Source: Amborella trichopoda (taxonomy: Eukaryota; Streptophyta; Magnoliopsida; Amborellales; Amborellaceae). From it: a DNA stretch of 64,000 nt. The notes beneath the pieces were generated by a model. That model made no database searches and was not told the DNA's origin. It saw nothing but the letters and a program-made list of their open reading frames with translations. The position numbers were made by a program, and so were the translations under genes. Numbering within the stretch: the first letter of the stretch is position 1; each line of letters opens with the position of its first letter. Positions 10,478-21,130 of this stretch are shown here, in pieces. Location: contig NW_006494789.1 of NCBI RefSeq assembly GCF_000471905.2, forward strand, positions 4,246,812-4,310,811, read 5' to 3'.

Positions 10478-12905
10478 TGGTTAGGTGCCTCGATCTCTCC
10501 CTCCGGATCCCTGAGGGATCAGGCGGCTCACGTCTCGAGTTTCGGGGAAGGCCCAAGACATTCATGAAATCGCACTCTCAGGAACCTCGTTCGAAACTGG
10601 GGTTGGTGTTATCAACCAGTGAGAGAGGAATTTAAAAGGTGGGTTCGAGACTTACTCTGGCTGACTCGTGTGGGGCACTCTCTCAGATCACAAAGAAAAC
10701 CCCCAGGTAATGAAACTGGTTTGGAATCGCCTCCCTTGGCTCGTATTCTTCTTATTTTCTGCTTTCTACAATCATAAACATATATGGTAAAAGTTATGAG
10801 ATAGGTGGGTTAGGCCTCACCCTTTTCCTCTTTTATGAACTTATCCAAGCATGTGTATTCGCAAAGAGAAAGATTTGATCAAGCGAGAAGGTCAGAGAGT
10901 GACTAGACAAGTAGATAATTGACATAACGTGGTGGCGAAACGGGCTCGATAATTGGGGCTGGCTCACGGGATTGCTACTAGATGTTATTTCCGATATTAA
11001 GTAGCTAAGCATGATGGTTGGTCTGTCGTGGCAGTAAAGTAGGCTAAGCAAACCTGGTGCAACAACATTACGGTTAGACAACAGGACTGCGATGAGATGC
11101 TAACGTCAATTCCTCGTCGACAGGTAGAAGAAGAGAGAGAGAAGCAATTGGTGCTAGGTCTCACCAAATGATAGATGAAGAGAGCAGAGATCAACCGGTG
11201 CCAGATCTCTCCGACTGGTAGAAGAAAAGAGAGAAAACCAATCGATGCTAGGTCTCGTCGACTGATAGATGAAGAGAGAGATGACCAATCGGTGCTAGGT
11301 CTCGTCATTGATAGATAAAGAGGGAGAAGACCAACCGACGGTAGGTCTCATCGACTAGTAGATGAGGAGGAAGAAGAAGTGAGAAAAATAGAGAGAAAAG
11401 AGAGAGAAAGAAGAGAGAGAAAGAGAGAGAGGAGAGGAGAGAGAAAGTTGTCTGCTCGAAATGTACCGGCCCTTTGATCTCTCTCCTCTCTCTCTCTCCA
11501 AGACATACTCATAGGCTCAAGAAAGGAATCGAAATTTCTATTCAATCCTATAAACAATCAACTGAAGGTTAAGGTCCTCGTGGGGGTGGCGTGTCTGTTT
11601 ACAATGAGGCAATGCCTATTTATATAAAGTTGTGCCCAAACATGGGTGGATTGATCAAAATTAGACCTAATTTCTTAAAATTAAGATTTAATTGAATTAA
11701 AATAAATTCTCAAAATGGGTGTAAAAAGATTCTTTACTCTTGCCTTACAATGTGTGGAATTTCAGAATAGTTCTTGTGGCTGCCCAAGAACTTGCATGAT
11801 ATTCCATGGCTGGCCCGAGGTTATTCTGATGCCTGTTTGATCGACATATTATTGTTTTATTGTAGGGCTCGACATGGCGATTGTTTTGATACCAACTTAG
11901 AGTCATGAATCATGTTTATGAGTCATGATCATGAAACTTGCTTCGGACCGACAGTACAATCTTTCCTTAATTTTTTTTCTGTGATTTCTCCATCGTACGC
12001 ATTAAGCATGTCATCACGATCATGTGGCAACAATCGGAACGCGATTTGGAGCCCGAACGAAGATTTCGCAACTTTTGAGTTTTGGTCGGAATCTAGAATC
12101 CAACGACCAGAATATCACTAACTTCGTCGGCTTCGTGCATGAAATCAGACCGTCCATCATATATGTGGTTCGATCCAATGATAGCCCTAAACCTTACACG
12201 CACATTGGAATTGGTTTTGCATCGATCCGTTGTGCAAGCGTCGTGATTTGGTTCATCAAGGGAGGCATGTCGCTGCTGAATTTTTGCAACTTCTTCACGG
12301 ATTGGCAACTTCTCCCAAGATTTTCTCCCTGCTTGAATATTATCTCGGGGCATGCCACATATCGAATTATTCGTCTTGATGGGACGAATACGCTCACCAA
12401 ATTTGGGAGCAATCCGACTTGGAACGAGTGAGTTATGGGCTCTAAAAGCTACTACTCATAACTATAAAAACAACCACTTTAATGGTGTTTTGGTGCAGTG
12501 AGGCCACAGGGGAATAGTGTGCGCCCTCTCCTATTTCAATGTTTTGCTCATATTTTTGCTCTGTAGCGGCTGATCAAGTCGAAACTTGTCCCATAGGGGT
12601 TTTTGACCATGTCGGATCGAATGGCAGAGGTCCCACAGTGTTTCGAGACACTGAAAATGTAGATCCAGTTGTAGGGTCTGTTTTAGGGTGTTAGAGGGCA
12701 ATTTTCTTAAAATTGTTTCTTTGTGTTCGCTGCCTTAGATATGTTTGATGGTGATGAAACTTGACAGATGGTCTTTTGAAGTGTTGATGATGATCTTAAT
12801 CAATTATGGGGTAATTTTGAGACTGTAGGGAATTTTTCACTGTTTTGTAGGCTTTATTAACGTGTTTCCTATTAGGGACCAAGGTGATGAAAAATACATT
12901 CAAAC
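10478..12905 (-). mobile_element. Family-1 LTR copy B (about 2428 bp)
   Basis: In minus orientation it ends CACCTAACCA at 10478 next to a primer site and starts near 12905, where the usual TGTTGGA is degraded (plus strand reads ATTCAAAC). It carries the family landmarks: GATACCAACTT block near 11890, TTTATATAAA promoter-like sequence at 11619-11628, GA-rich tract 11370-11510, and degenerate units with GGTGCTAGGTCTC between 11110 and 11350. It is shorter than copies A, C and D. Its outer end abuts the truncated LTR copy E in opposite orientation. Confidence 0.85.
11619..11628 (-). promoter_or_regulatory. Predicted TATA box of LTR copy B
   Basis: TTTATATAAA lies at the position equivalent to the TATA-type sequences of the other family-1 LTRs and is followed, in element direction, by the conserved GCCTCATTGTAAA stretch also seen in copy D. 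Confidence 0.5.
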
Positions 12906-13293
12906 TTGATCCAGCGAAGAAAAAAATGGAAAAACATCAAGAAACAAGCACACTATTGATTTGAAGTTTGTAAGATTCATCCAAATTTCAAGTCGCATGA
13001 TCGTGGCTTAAAAACACGATCAATGGCTAAAAGTAGGTATCAAATCAATTGTCATGCCTAGCCCTAGAAGGAAACAATCATCTTTCGGACAAATGCACAC
13101 CAGAATAACCCTGGATCATCCATGAAAGATCACCCACGTTCTACGGCAGCAGCAGGGATTCTGAAATTTGCCCAATTGCTAGGAAGGGGCAAATCAACGC
13201 ACCCTATTTTCTTATTTTTTTTAATTCAATTAAATATTAATTTTCAGAAATTAGGTTTAGTTTTGATCAATCCAGCCATGTTTGGGGAACAAC

Positions 13294-13305
13294 TCTATAT
13301 ATATC
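13294..13305 (+). promoter_or_regulatory. Predicted TATA box of LTR copy E
   Basis: CTATATATATCA sits at the conserved promoter position of the family-1 LTRs, upstream of a short conserved stretch with ATTGTAC. This copy has a clean TATA motif, but the LTR lacks its 5' third. Confidence 0.5.
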
Positions 13306-13689
13306 ACGTACTATCATTGTACATGGACCAAACTTTGCTTAATAAAATTCATCTCTTCTTATCGTTGGCTCAAGTTTCAAGAGAGATAGGAAGGAGAGAG
13401 AAACTTTTAGGTCGGTAACCTTGAGATTAAGGTAAAAATCTTTCTCTTCTTTTCTCTCTTCTTCTCTCTTCTCTTTCTTCTCTTTCCTCTGAGTTTTCCT
13501 TAGAGGCCAAGCACGGCAATGGCAGTGTCATGCATGCCTCATTCTTTCTTTCCTTTCTTGTGGTTTCGCAGGTCGTGCATGGCGATGGCAACGCCATGCA
13601 TGAGTTTCTTTCCCCCTCTCTTCAGTTGTTTCTATTTCTCAACGAAGTTTACAAACGATGCTGCTCATCGTTGTCCGTAGGTGTTTCCT

Positions 13690-14260
13690 CGACGTCCCAC
13701 GTAAGCGCAAATGGCGATGCCTATTGCCGCCCGTAGGGGTCTCATCCTATTGCACGCCTATCGCAAACAGCGGTGCCTATTGCCACCCGTGAAGGGTTGC
13801 GGCAATACCTATCATCGTTCGCAAGCTTCTAGTGCCTATCGTAGATGGTGATGCCTATCGCCACCCGCGAAGGGTCGCAGCGATGCTTATAGCCGTCCGC
13901 AAGCTTCTCTCGTATGCCCTATTCCTATTTAAGATGGCAATGCTTATCACTGCCCACAAAGGGTCGCGGAGATGCCTATCGCCGTCTGCATCTCTCACAC
14001 CATGTGCTTATTGCAGAAGGCGATACCTATCGCTGCCTGCGAAGGACCGCGACGATGCCTATCATCATCTGTAGGATTCTTTCATGTGTGACGATGCCTA
14101 TCACCCTCCATAGGCTTTCTTCGTGCACTCGGTGCCTATCACTGTCCTCAGGATTCTCTAGCGTCCCCCACCTATCACCGTGCGCTTCACAAGAAGCTAT
14201 CGCCACTTGTGGAGGGATGTGCTTCCTTCATGTGTTGCTAACGGCGATGCCTAACGCCGT
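13690..14260 (+). repeat. LTR-internal minisatellite, GATGCCTATCGCCGTCCGC unit
   Basis: About fifteen degenerate units of roughly 30-36 bases centre on GATGCCTATCGCCGTCCGC, with variable spacers such as AAGGGTCGC. The same position in copy A (6120-6480) and copy C (47540-47950, reverse complement) holds fewer, more degenerate units. Two plus-strand open frames cross it, but they reflect the repeat rather than a gene. Confidence 0.8.
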
Positions 14261-15179
14261 CTGAAGTTTGCTGCCTTCCCCTTTCACTGTGAGCAACATG
14301 CCATCCATAGCCATGACATTGTTACTCCACGACTGTGGGTGGCGGTCTTAATGCCGTCGGGACCCTCTCTCTTCACCTCAGGTGCCTTCTTTTCATTCTC
14401 TTTTCTTCTCTTTACTCCTCATTCTTGTTTGACTGAAGGACAGACTCAATCTAGCACCATCATAGTGGTCTAGCTGTCGAGCAGTATTACCCTCGTGCTG
14501 GTCCTGAGTATCATGCCCGTCTTGCTGCGACACTAGATTAGGACAGTCATATCGACCTTGGTTTCGAGTAGTATTGTCGTCGTACCAGTCTAAGTTACCA
14601 TGCCAATCTTGCTACCACTCCGAGTTGGTCACTGTACTGGTTCAGCTATCGTGCTAGGCTTGTCCCCTAATCAAGTCTTCTTCTCTTTTCTTTCTTTATT
14701 CGAACCTTCTTCTTCATCACCATAACTTCTTATCTTCTCAACCATATGAATGTGCATTTCCCTAAGACAAGGGTGGGTCCTTCGACCCACTTGTCTTGCA
14801 AGTTAACCATGATAGTGTTGTGCAGAAAACAAAGAGATTGCAGGTCAAGGGATACGATTTTGAACCACTATCTGAAGCAGCTGGGGCGCTTTCCATTGTG
14901 ATCTAAGAGGGCACCAGTGTAAGTCACGGACCCAAGTGAGGTTGGTCCCCCACTCACGAATAAAATTTCTCTCTCACTAATTGGGCACCTGCCCTTGTTC
15001 TCAAGGTTCCCAAGAGAACAATCTCAGGTCTCGAGTCTTCCGAACCCAAGACACGTGTCACTCGATCACCTAGATCAGAGAGGTGAAATCGAGGCATCCG
15101 ACCAATAGAACCACACTATTTCAGTAGCCCCCTAAACCATAGATCACCATAATCCATGGTCCCCATCCTATGATCCACA

Positions 15180-15710
15180 CTCAGTAAATCCCATAGTTTT
15201 AGTAGGTATCGATTCCACACCTAGCAAATCTCATGGTTTTAGTAGGTATCCATTCCACACCTAACAAATCTCATGGTTTTAGGAGCTATCCATTCTACAC
15301 CTAGCAAATCTCGTAGTTTTTATCCTACACCCTTATTAGGTCTTTAAGAGAAATAAAACTAGTTTACCTAAGGAGGGGGAAGAGGGAGGGGGAGGCTAAG
15401 GGAGATTGGGATGTGAGAGAGAGAGGCTAGGAAATCTAGAGAGAGAAAGATAGAGAGCCCAAAAAGAGAAAAAATCGGTTACCAAACCCTAGGCCTAGGA
15501 AATATTTAGCTTTTGGGATCGATGCTGGCTCTGCCACTGATTTGATAGCGGATCTACTTATTGTCGAGTAGATCTAACCTCATATCAAAATTAAATTGTC
15601 CTCACTCTCTCTATTACTTCTTTTTTTTAAATCAGTTTGTGGTGTTCAGATTTGAGGGATCTTCCTCTAAATATCTCTCCAATTTTGCATTGTAAACAAT
15701 CAGCTAAGAG
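15180..15710 (+). mobile_element. T3-family LTR fragment
   Basis: The phrase GATGCTGGCTCTGCCAC (from about 15523), followed by GATTTGATAGCGGATCT, and the terminal CATTGTAAACAATC match the 3' part of the T3 LTR at 59044-60119 in reverse complement. The part at 15184-15325 has about 3.5 copies of a 40-base unit (CTAGCAAATCTCATGGTTTT core). A purine-rich segment at 15370-15480 lies between. The left boundary is not clear and could start at the end of LTR copy E. Confidence 0.6.
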
Positions 15711-15718
15711 GACATAAT

Positions 15719-15920
15719 TTGTGTCACTGTTTCGAATTTCGATCTATTTTGGAGAGGTATATACGAAATGGTGACATAGTCATAAACAATGTGTCATCCC
15801 CACCTCTAGAGGAATCTCATGAGGTCGAAGTCCCGCAAAAGGAGAAATTCAATCAAACACAAAACTCTACCCCTAGTGCCCTAGAAGCACCTGCTCTTCC
15901 TGACTTTGTAGAAGTGCTCA
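15719..15920 (+). pseudogene. Short gag-linker-like coding fragment
   Basis: An open frame of 68 codons contains CHCFEFRSILERYIRNGDIV and an acidic tail. It resembles the segment after the zinc knuckle in gag proteins of Tat-type elements, where a Cys..Phe motif precedes a helix ending in an asparagine-glycine turn. It follows the T3-type LTR scrap directly, without primer site or upstream gag, so it must have come together by deletion. It is cut at 15921 by family-2 LTR F1. Assignment rests on motif resemblance only. Confidence 0.4.
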
Positions 15921-15959
15921 TGTAAGGACAAAAACTTTTCCCAGTCATGAGACGTGCAC

Positions 15960-16340
15960 GGCAATGGTGTAGTAGAAGAGGCCTAGCATCCTGTGTGTAG
16001 AAGAGAGAGAAGATGGAGCATCACCGCACGTGAAGTGGAGTAACGCCACGCTTGGTGGAGTAACATCGCGCGTGAAATGGAGCATCACCGTGCATGGAGT
16101 GGGTAACACTGCGTATGAAGGTGAAGAATGAGTAGCACTGTGCATGTCACTGCCGTGAGCATAGCGCCCTGTATATCACTACTGCGAGTGTAACACTGTG
16201 CATATCACTGTCGTAGGTATAAGGAGAAGATATGAACGCTGTCAGCACCGTACTTGTCATCGTCATACATGTCAGCACTGCACTTCTCAACGCCGTATGT
16301 GTTAACGTCGCACTTGTCAGTGCTATATATGTTAGCTACA
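15960..16340 (+). repeat. Degenerate minisatellite at the start of LTR F1
   Basis: Units of about 20-30 bases with the theme GTAACGCCGCGCGTGAAG, and later GTCAGCACCGTACTTGTC, repeat imperfectly. Comparable repeats occupy the same place in F2 (20740-21130), H (28990-29420, reverse complement) and I (61830-62210, reverse complement). Confidence 0.65.
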
Positions 16341-16410
16341 GTGGATCCTACCTACCGTGGGTACTTAAGCCCTCTCCCCTCCCCTTTCAACATCTTTTCT
16401 CTTGCTTGCC

Positions 16411-16424
16411 TCATACTCTCTCTC

Positions 16425-16474
<50 letters not shown>

Positions 16475-16630
16475 CTACTCGTACTACGTACGTACGTACG
16501 TACGTACGTACGTACGTACGTACGTACGTACGTACGTACGTACGTACGTACGTACGTACGTACGGTACGGTACGGTACGGTACGGTACGGTACGGTACGG
16601 TACGGTACGGTACGGTACGGTACGGTACGG
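16411..16630. repeat. Microsatellites: (CT)n, (ACGT)n, (GGTAC)n
   Basis: A CT run (about 16411-16470) is followed by a near-perfect ACGT run (about 16485-16562) and then a near-perfect GGTAC run up to the N gap. The purity of the ACGT and GGTAC runs is unlike the decayed surroundings and suggests a recent expansion or a consensus error. A long Ser/Leu/Tyr/Arg repeat frame through here is not a gene. Confidence 0.9.
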
Positions 16631-16650
16631 NNNNNNNNNNNNNNNNNNNN
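16631..16650. other. Assembly gap (20 N)
   Basis: Twenty N bases interrupt the sequence immediately after the GGTAC run. Real distance and content are unknown. Confidence 0.99.
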
Positions 16651-16784
16651 TTACGTTCTAGTGTCTATATATGTTAGTCGTACACGTCGGAGTCCTACCT
16701 ACCGTCGGTACGTTAACGTACCTCCTCCCTCCCCTTCCCTACCTACTCTTTCTTCTTCGTCTTCGTCTCCTACTACTCTCTCTC

Positions 16785-16823
<39 letters not shown>

Positions 16824-16825
16824 AC
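16651..16825 (+). repeat. Imperfect copy of 16310-16470 after the gap
   Basis: After the gap come TATATATGTTAG, TCCTACCTACCGT, a CCTCCCTCCCCTT stretch and a CT run, in the same order as 16324-16470 before the gap. Differences look like small insertions and repeated short words rather than substitutions. It is either a tandem duplication or the same sequence assembled twice from poor reads. Confidence 0.65.
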
Positions 16826-18189
16826 TAAGCAATGTGAAAGTGAACTGCTGCCCTTGGAGAAGCCCTTTATTTGAGCTTGAGGAGGCCCACGAGTGGGAGG
16901 TTTGGAGACACCATGCGCATTAGGTAAGTAGGTTTAGGGTTTATGCATCAATCAATTTGGTAGTAATAGATTTCAAGGAATAAAGATGAGTAAAATGATA
17001 GAAAAAAGGGTATGAATATAGTTGCATTAAAATAATATTGAATGATTGATTGAGTATTGCAAATAAAATTGTTAAGTTTAAGGAGTAGCTCCCTTGCAAG
17101 TTAGTTTAACATGAATGAGGTTTTGCACCAAAGTTTATCTTGGCTTATGAAAGGTTATATTTTAATTGAAGCATGCCAAACTTGCAAAAAGTAAATTTTG
17201 AGGAACTTTGAGGGTTTGTTCACCGAACCTTTCAATGACCAAACAATGTCCAACTGGGCCCAAATCTATCTTGAATGAAATATATGCATGCCTACTACAA
17301 TTTTTCTTTTTACGCCATGTTAGAATTGCGCATAAATCAAGAGATGTACCCCAAAATGATATGGTATGTTACTACCCACAGTTATTGAAATTTCTAGCAA
17401 TTGTCACCTATATTGCGTCAAGATTTTAGCCCATCAAGCAATGTCCAATCACTTCCAAACAGCTACCATTTGAAACATCTATGAATGAACTTAAAGTTAC
17501 ATGTTAACCTCATTTTGAAACTCCCCATAGATCAAGAGTTATGCCCCGAATTATGAGGGCATGTCACTGTTCACAGTTGTAGGAAATCCTAGTACTGTCA
17601 CTCACTTTGTGCTGAGCTTTTAGCCTACCAAATGTCGTCCAAATACCTTCAACCCACTTCCATTTTAAATATCCATGTATAAACTTCAAGTTTTATGTTT
17701 GAACCATTTTGAAATTCTCTCAGAATTGGGGAGTTACGCCCCCTAGAAGAGGGCTACGTCACCGTTACACGTCACAGAAATTTTAGTCTAATGCTCGTAT
17801 TGTGTTACCTTTTACTGATTACTCACTAAGAAACCCAAGTGGCAGAGTGTTATCTTTGATAAGCGATAAGCGTGAGTGCTATGTGATAAATTTCATGTGA
17901 TGAATACTAAATGCCATAGTGTTATGTGAACGGTGCTACGCAGCTATGCGTTATGTGAAAATTGATAAATACCATGCTACTGTGATTGTCCCATGACGAA
18001 TGTTACATGACAAGTGTCATAATGCTAATGCTGATTGCTAAGCGTAAATGCAATGTGATAGCTTTCACATAATGGGTGTTTTATGCTAGGTGTTATAATG
18101 TTATGTGACTGCTGGATAGTTCTAAGTAAGACTCAAACGTTACATGATGAAAATTTGAATTATCTATCATAAGGCATTGCTTTAGCGTG

Positions 18190-18400
18190 AATGAATTAAA
18201 TGCTTGAGCAAGATATGATGTCGTGATAATGACCACTATGCAATGGGACACCCATTGTAATGGGCACTGTTCTGTTATGGTGTAATACTGGCCACTACGT
18301 GATAGGGTACCCACCGATAGTGGATAACTGTTATACTGATACTGCGCGCTATGCTATGGGACACCCCTCGGTAGTGAATATTGTTACACTAAGAAAAGTG
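18190..18400 (+). repeat. About 60-bp tandem repeat in LTR F1
   Basis: Three imperfect units share the phrases CCACTATGCAATGGGACACCC and GATAGGGTACCCACCGATAG. They lie in the same LTR region that holds a 52-bp array in F2 and 59-bp plus 20-bp arrays in H and G. Confidence 0.65.
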
Positions 18401-19369
18401 ATGCCTGCAATATTCCCTAACTCGCTGAATGATAGGATGGGGTTAGGTGAAAATTGAATGGGAGGGTCACACCCCTCGAAATTTATATGATGAGACTAGT
18501 GAGTGATGCCTTGCAAAGTAAGTCTCTATCAAAAACCAGAATGCGCGCTGGGGACCGTGTGTGGGAGTATGAGGTCATTACGAAGTGGATTTACCCACTT
18601 GTCATTGCCCTTCCTCCTGAGGTACGGTAGAGGTGCTTTGCAATGGGATTGGCTTAGCCTGATGGATAGGCCCTCTACTTCGAGAGTAGGTAAACTAAGG
18701 AGTGAGTGGGTAATATTTAATAGTGAATGTTAATGCTAATTGTTGTAATGATTGAATGATAATTAACATTTGGATATGGTGCCTGTAATTGATGCATTGG
18801 TATGATTACTGATTTATATGATTGCTACATTATGACCTCTTATAATTGGAAGAACTACTTACGATTCATGAATAGACTCATTAATGCTGCATAACACCTA
18901 GATCTACTTACTGGGCTTTATAGCTCATCCCCCTGTATCTCCCCTCTTGTAGATTGATAGCGCCAAGTAGAGGGCCCGAAGCTCGTGTTTTGCAGCTGAG
19001 AATCAAAGCCATCTTTCCTTTAAGAAGAAACTTAGATCTTGTATGTGGTTGGGCAATTTAGCCTAAATTTTGTTTATTTTTACAAAAATGTAATATTCGG
19101 CCCTGGTGCCCCAGACTCAAGTGTAATATTTTGGGAAGAATTTGATGTAGTACATTTTATTAGTGCATGGATCCTTCCAATTTTAAATTTTTATCTGCAG
19201 TTAGAGTTATCGATTTTATTATTTGTCAAGGTTTGCTTTGATCACCGATATAGCGACATTGAGTCAACTCTAACCTGAGTGACATGCGCTACCTTGGAAT
19301 CGCGAACCCGCACTTGGTCACCCTCCATCTAGAACGGGGTAGGGGGCGGGGGAGAGGTTGTGACAGTTA

Positions 19370-19381
19370 TGGTATCAGAGC
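19370..19381 (+). other. Primer binding site of F1
   Basis: TGGTATCAGAGC, four bases after the LTR end, is the classical plant retrotransposon site complementary to the 3' end of initiator methionine tRNA. Confidence 0.9.
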
Positions 19382-19480
19382 AGCCAGGATAGGATTCTTG
19401 GCCTAGGGGGATTTTAGAAGAATCCTGAGAATAGTGTTAGGATAGATTAGTGACTGGGTTCTCCTGTGACTAGGTTGAAG

Positions 19481-20634
19481 ATGTCGAGGACTCGTGCCAA
19501 CAATGCGAGTTCTAGCAATGAGAACACTGAGACGCTCGCCGCGTTTTATAGGACACTGGGGGCAATGACCCAAATGATGAAGGAGTCGATGCCAGCCCAG
19601 TCTACCCCCACCCCAAAGCAAAACGATAGTGGCATGCTAGAAAGATTTAGAAGGCTGGCAGCCCCAACCTTTTTGTGGCAAGGAGGAGTAGAAAAGGCCG
19701 AGAGGTAGAAGAGACAGATAAAAAGGTCCTGGATGTGTTGTACTGCTCGAATGAGCAGAAAGTCAGGTTGGGAGCCTTTATGTTGGAAGGAGAGGCCGAA
19801 TATTGGTGGAACTCAGTGAAACAATCTTGGAGAGAGTTGGGAACTGAGGCCACTTGGGATAACTGACGACGTTCGACGAGAAGTACTTTCTAGACTCTGT
19901 CAGGGAGAGGAAGGAAATAGAGTTCATTGAGCTTCAAAAAGGGGGCAAGACAGTGGAACAACACGCCGCTAAATTTGTGGAGCTGTCTAGGTACATGCCT
20001 CACATTATTAACATCGAGCCCTGAAAGGAGGCTAAATTTGAGAGGGGCCTTCGGCCGTACATCAGAGGAAGGGTACTTTCAACCAACCTAAAGTCGCATA
20101 CCCCATTAGTAGACTTCGTCCTAAAGTATGTGGGGGACTGCAAGGATCATAGGCCAAGGAAGGAAGGACAGATGAAGCCCGTGCCATCGAGAACCTTTAG
20201 GAAGAAGCCCCAACAATTTTCAAGGCGAAATGTTAAAGAAGGGCCTTACTAGCGTAACCTAAGGGCCCAAAAGAATTTCCCAGGCAACATAGAGAATGAT
20301 CGACACCCGGTCTGCCCTCATTGCGTGAAGGACAACCACATTGTCGCCGAATATTATAGGAAGCGGAACGTGTGCCTCAAGTGTGGCAAACTCGGCCACT
20401 GAGTTAATTGCCCTATGATGAAGGCAGAGGACTGACCAAAGACATGAGGACAAGTATTTGCCCTCACCGAGCAAGAAGCTATGGTGTCTACCTTGATGAT
20501 CAGAGGTACGCTTTCTATTTGTGATGCTAAGCTAAAGCTTTGATTGATCTTGGTTCCTCTCACTCTTTTATTGCATCCTTTTTTTTGCTATCTAAATGTT
20601 GAGCCCACTTGTCTTGATTTTACTCTAGTAGTAT
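19481..20634 (+). pseudogene. Family-2 gag and start of protease, unit F1
   Basis: This is a Ty3/Gypsy gag (particle protein) of Tekay/Del type. It opens MSRTRANNASSSNENTE, has the LEGEAEYWW capsid motif near 19787, the FDEKYFLDSVRERKEIEFIE block near 19872-19930, and an EAKFERGLRP block near 20031. The zinc knuckle CLKCGKLGH then NCP lies near 20371-20415, with the residue after GH replaced by a stop. Frameshifts near 19690-19710 and 19860, plus several stops, break it. A protease trace (GSSHSFIA-like, in mixed frames) starts near 20545 and ends at 20634, where LTR F2 begins. RT, RNase H and integrase are absent. Gag identity is firm; the protease part is weak. Confidence 0.85.
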
Positions 20635-20739
20635 TGTAAGGACTCCAAATTTCTGAACTAAACACTCATGGTAGTAGGGAGGAGGAAGCCCATGCCCGGC
20701 GCTAAGAGAGAAGGCTATCACCATGCGTAGATTGCACTA

Positions 20740-21130
20740 TCACCAGTAGTATTGTGAGTGCTACCACCGGCTGTGTTGAGAGTGTAACGTAGGTTGTGTT
20801 GGGTGTAGCACCAGCTGTGTTGTGAGTGCTACCTCCGGCTGTGTTAAGAGTGTAGCACCGACTGTGTTGGGTGAAGCGTCGGCTGTGTTGTGAGTGCTAG
20901 CACCGACTGTGTTGATAGAGTAGCACCGGCTGTGTTGGGTGTTGCGCCGGATGTATTGAGATTGTAGCGCTGGCTGTGTTGGGTGTAGCATCAGCTGTGT
21001 TGTGAGTGTAGCACTGCTGTGTTGAGTGTGTAGCGCCAACTGTGTTGGGTGTAGCGCCGGGTGTGTTGTGAGTGTAGCGTCGGCTGTGTTGGGTGGTCGG
21101 TTGTGTTGTGTGTGTAGCGCAAGTTGTGTA
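20740..21130 (+). repeat. GTGTTG-rich minisatellite, GTAGCACCGGCTGTGTTG unit
   Basis: About seventeen to twenty imperfect units of roughly 20-24 bases with core AGCGCCGGCTGTGTTG, followed by GGTGT or AGAGT spacers. The core also appears in LTR H (reverse complement, 28990-29420), so it is part of the family-2 LTR start region and amplified here. Confidence 0.85.

Larger units (their letters stand above)
12906..15104 (+). mobile_element. Family-1 LTR copy E, 5'-truncated (about 2.2 kb)
   Basis: Sequence from TGATCCAGCGAAGAAA onward matches family-1 LTRs starting about 0.85-0.9 kb inside the full copies, so the 5' third of the LTR is missing. Landmarks follow in order: the GGTATCAAATCAATTG block near 13041, a TATA box at 13294, pyrimidine tract 13440-13500, GCC-GT minisatellite 13690-14260, and TGATCTAAGAGGGCACC near 14899. 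It ends CATCCGACCA at 15104, with no primer site after it. It is a truncated solo-LTR-like piece, head to head with copy B. Confidence 0.82.
15921..19365 (+). mobile_element. Family-2 LTR copy F1 (3445 bp)
   Basis: It starts TGTAAGGACAAAAACTTTTC, matching the start of the family-2 LTR at 62261 (minus) after its polypurine tract. It ends GTTGTGACA at 19365, directly before a TGGTATCAGAGC primer site. No polypurine tract precedes it, so it is a 5' LTR; the bases before it are GCTCA, a possible target-site copy whose partner is not seen. Inside are CGC-rich degenerate repeats (15960-16340), microsatellites with an N gap (16411-16820), and about 60-base repeats near 18200-18390. Confidence 0.85.

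Noticed and set aside
16232..16828. Longest plus-strand ORF in this part (about 198 codons, Ser/Leu and Tyr/Val/Arg/Thr repeats)
   Set aside because: It is a translation of CT, ACGT and GGTAC microsatellites and crosses the N gap.
19370..19381. tRNA gene remnant suggested by TGGTATCAGAGC
   Set aside because: Position just inside LTR ends at 19370, 24501, 31935 and 63733 shows a primer binding site; no cloverleaf follows.
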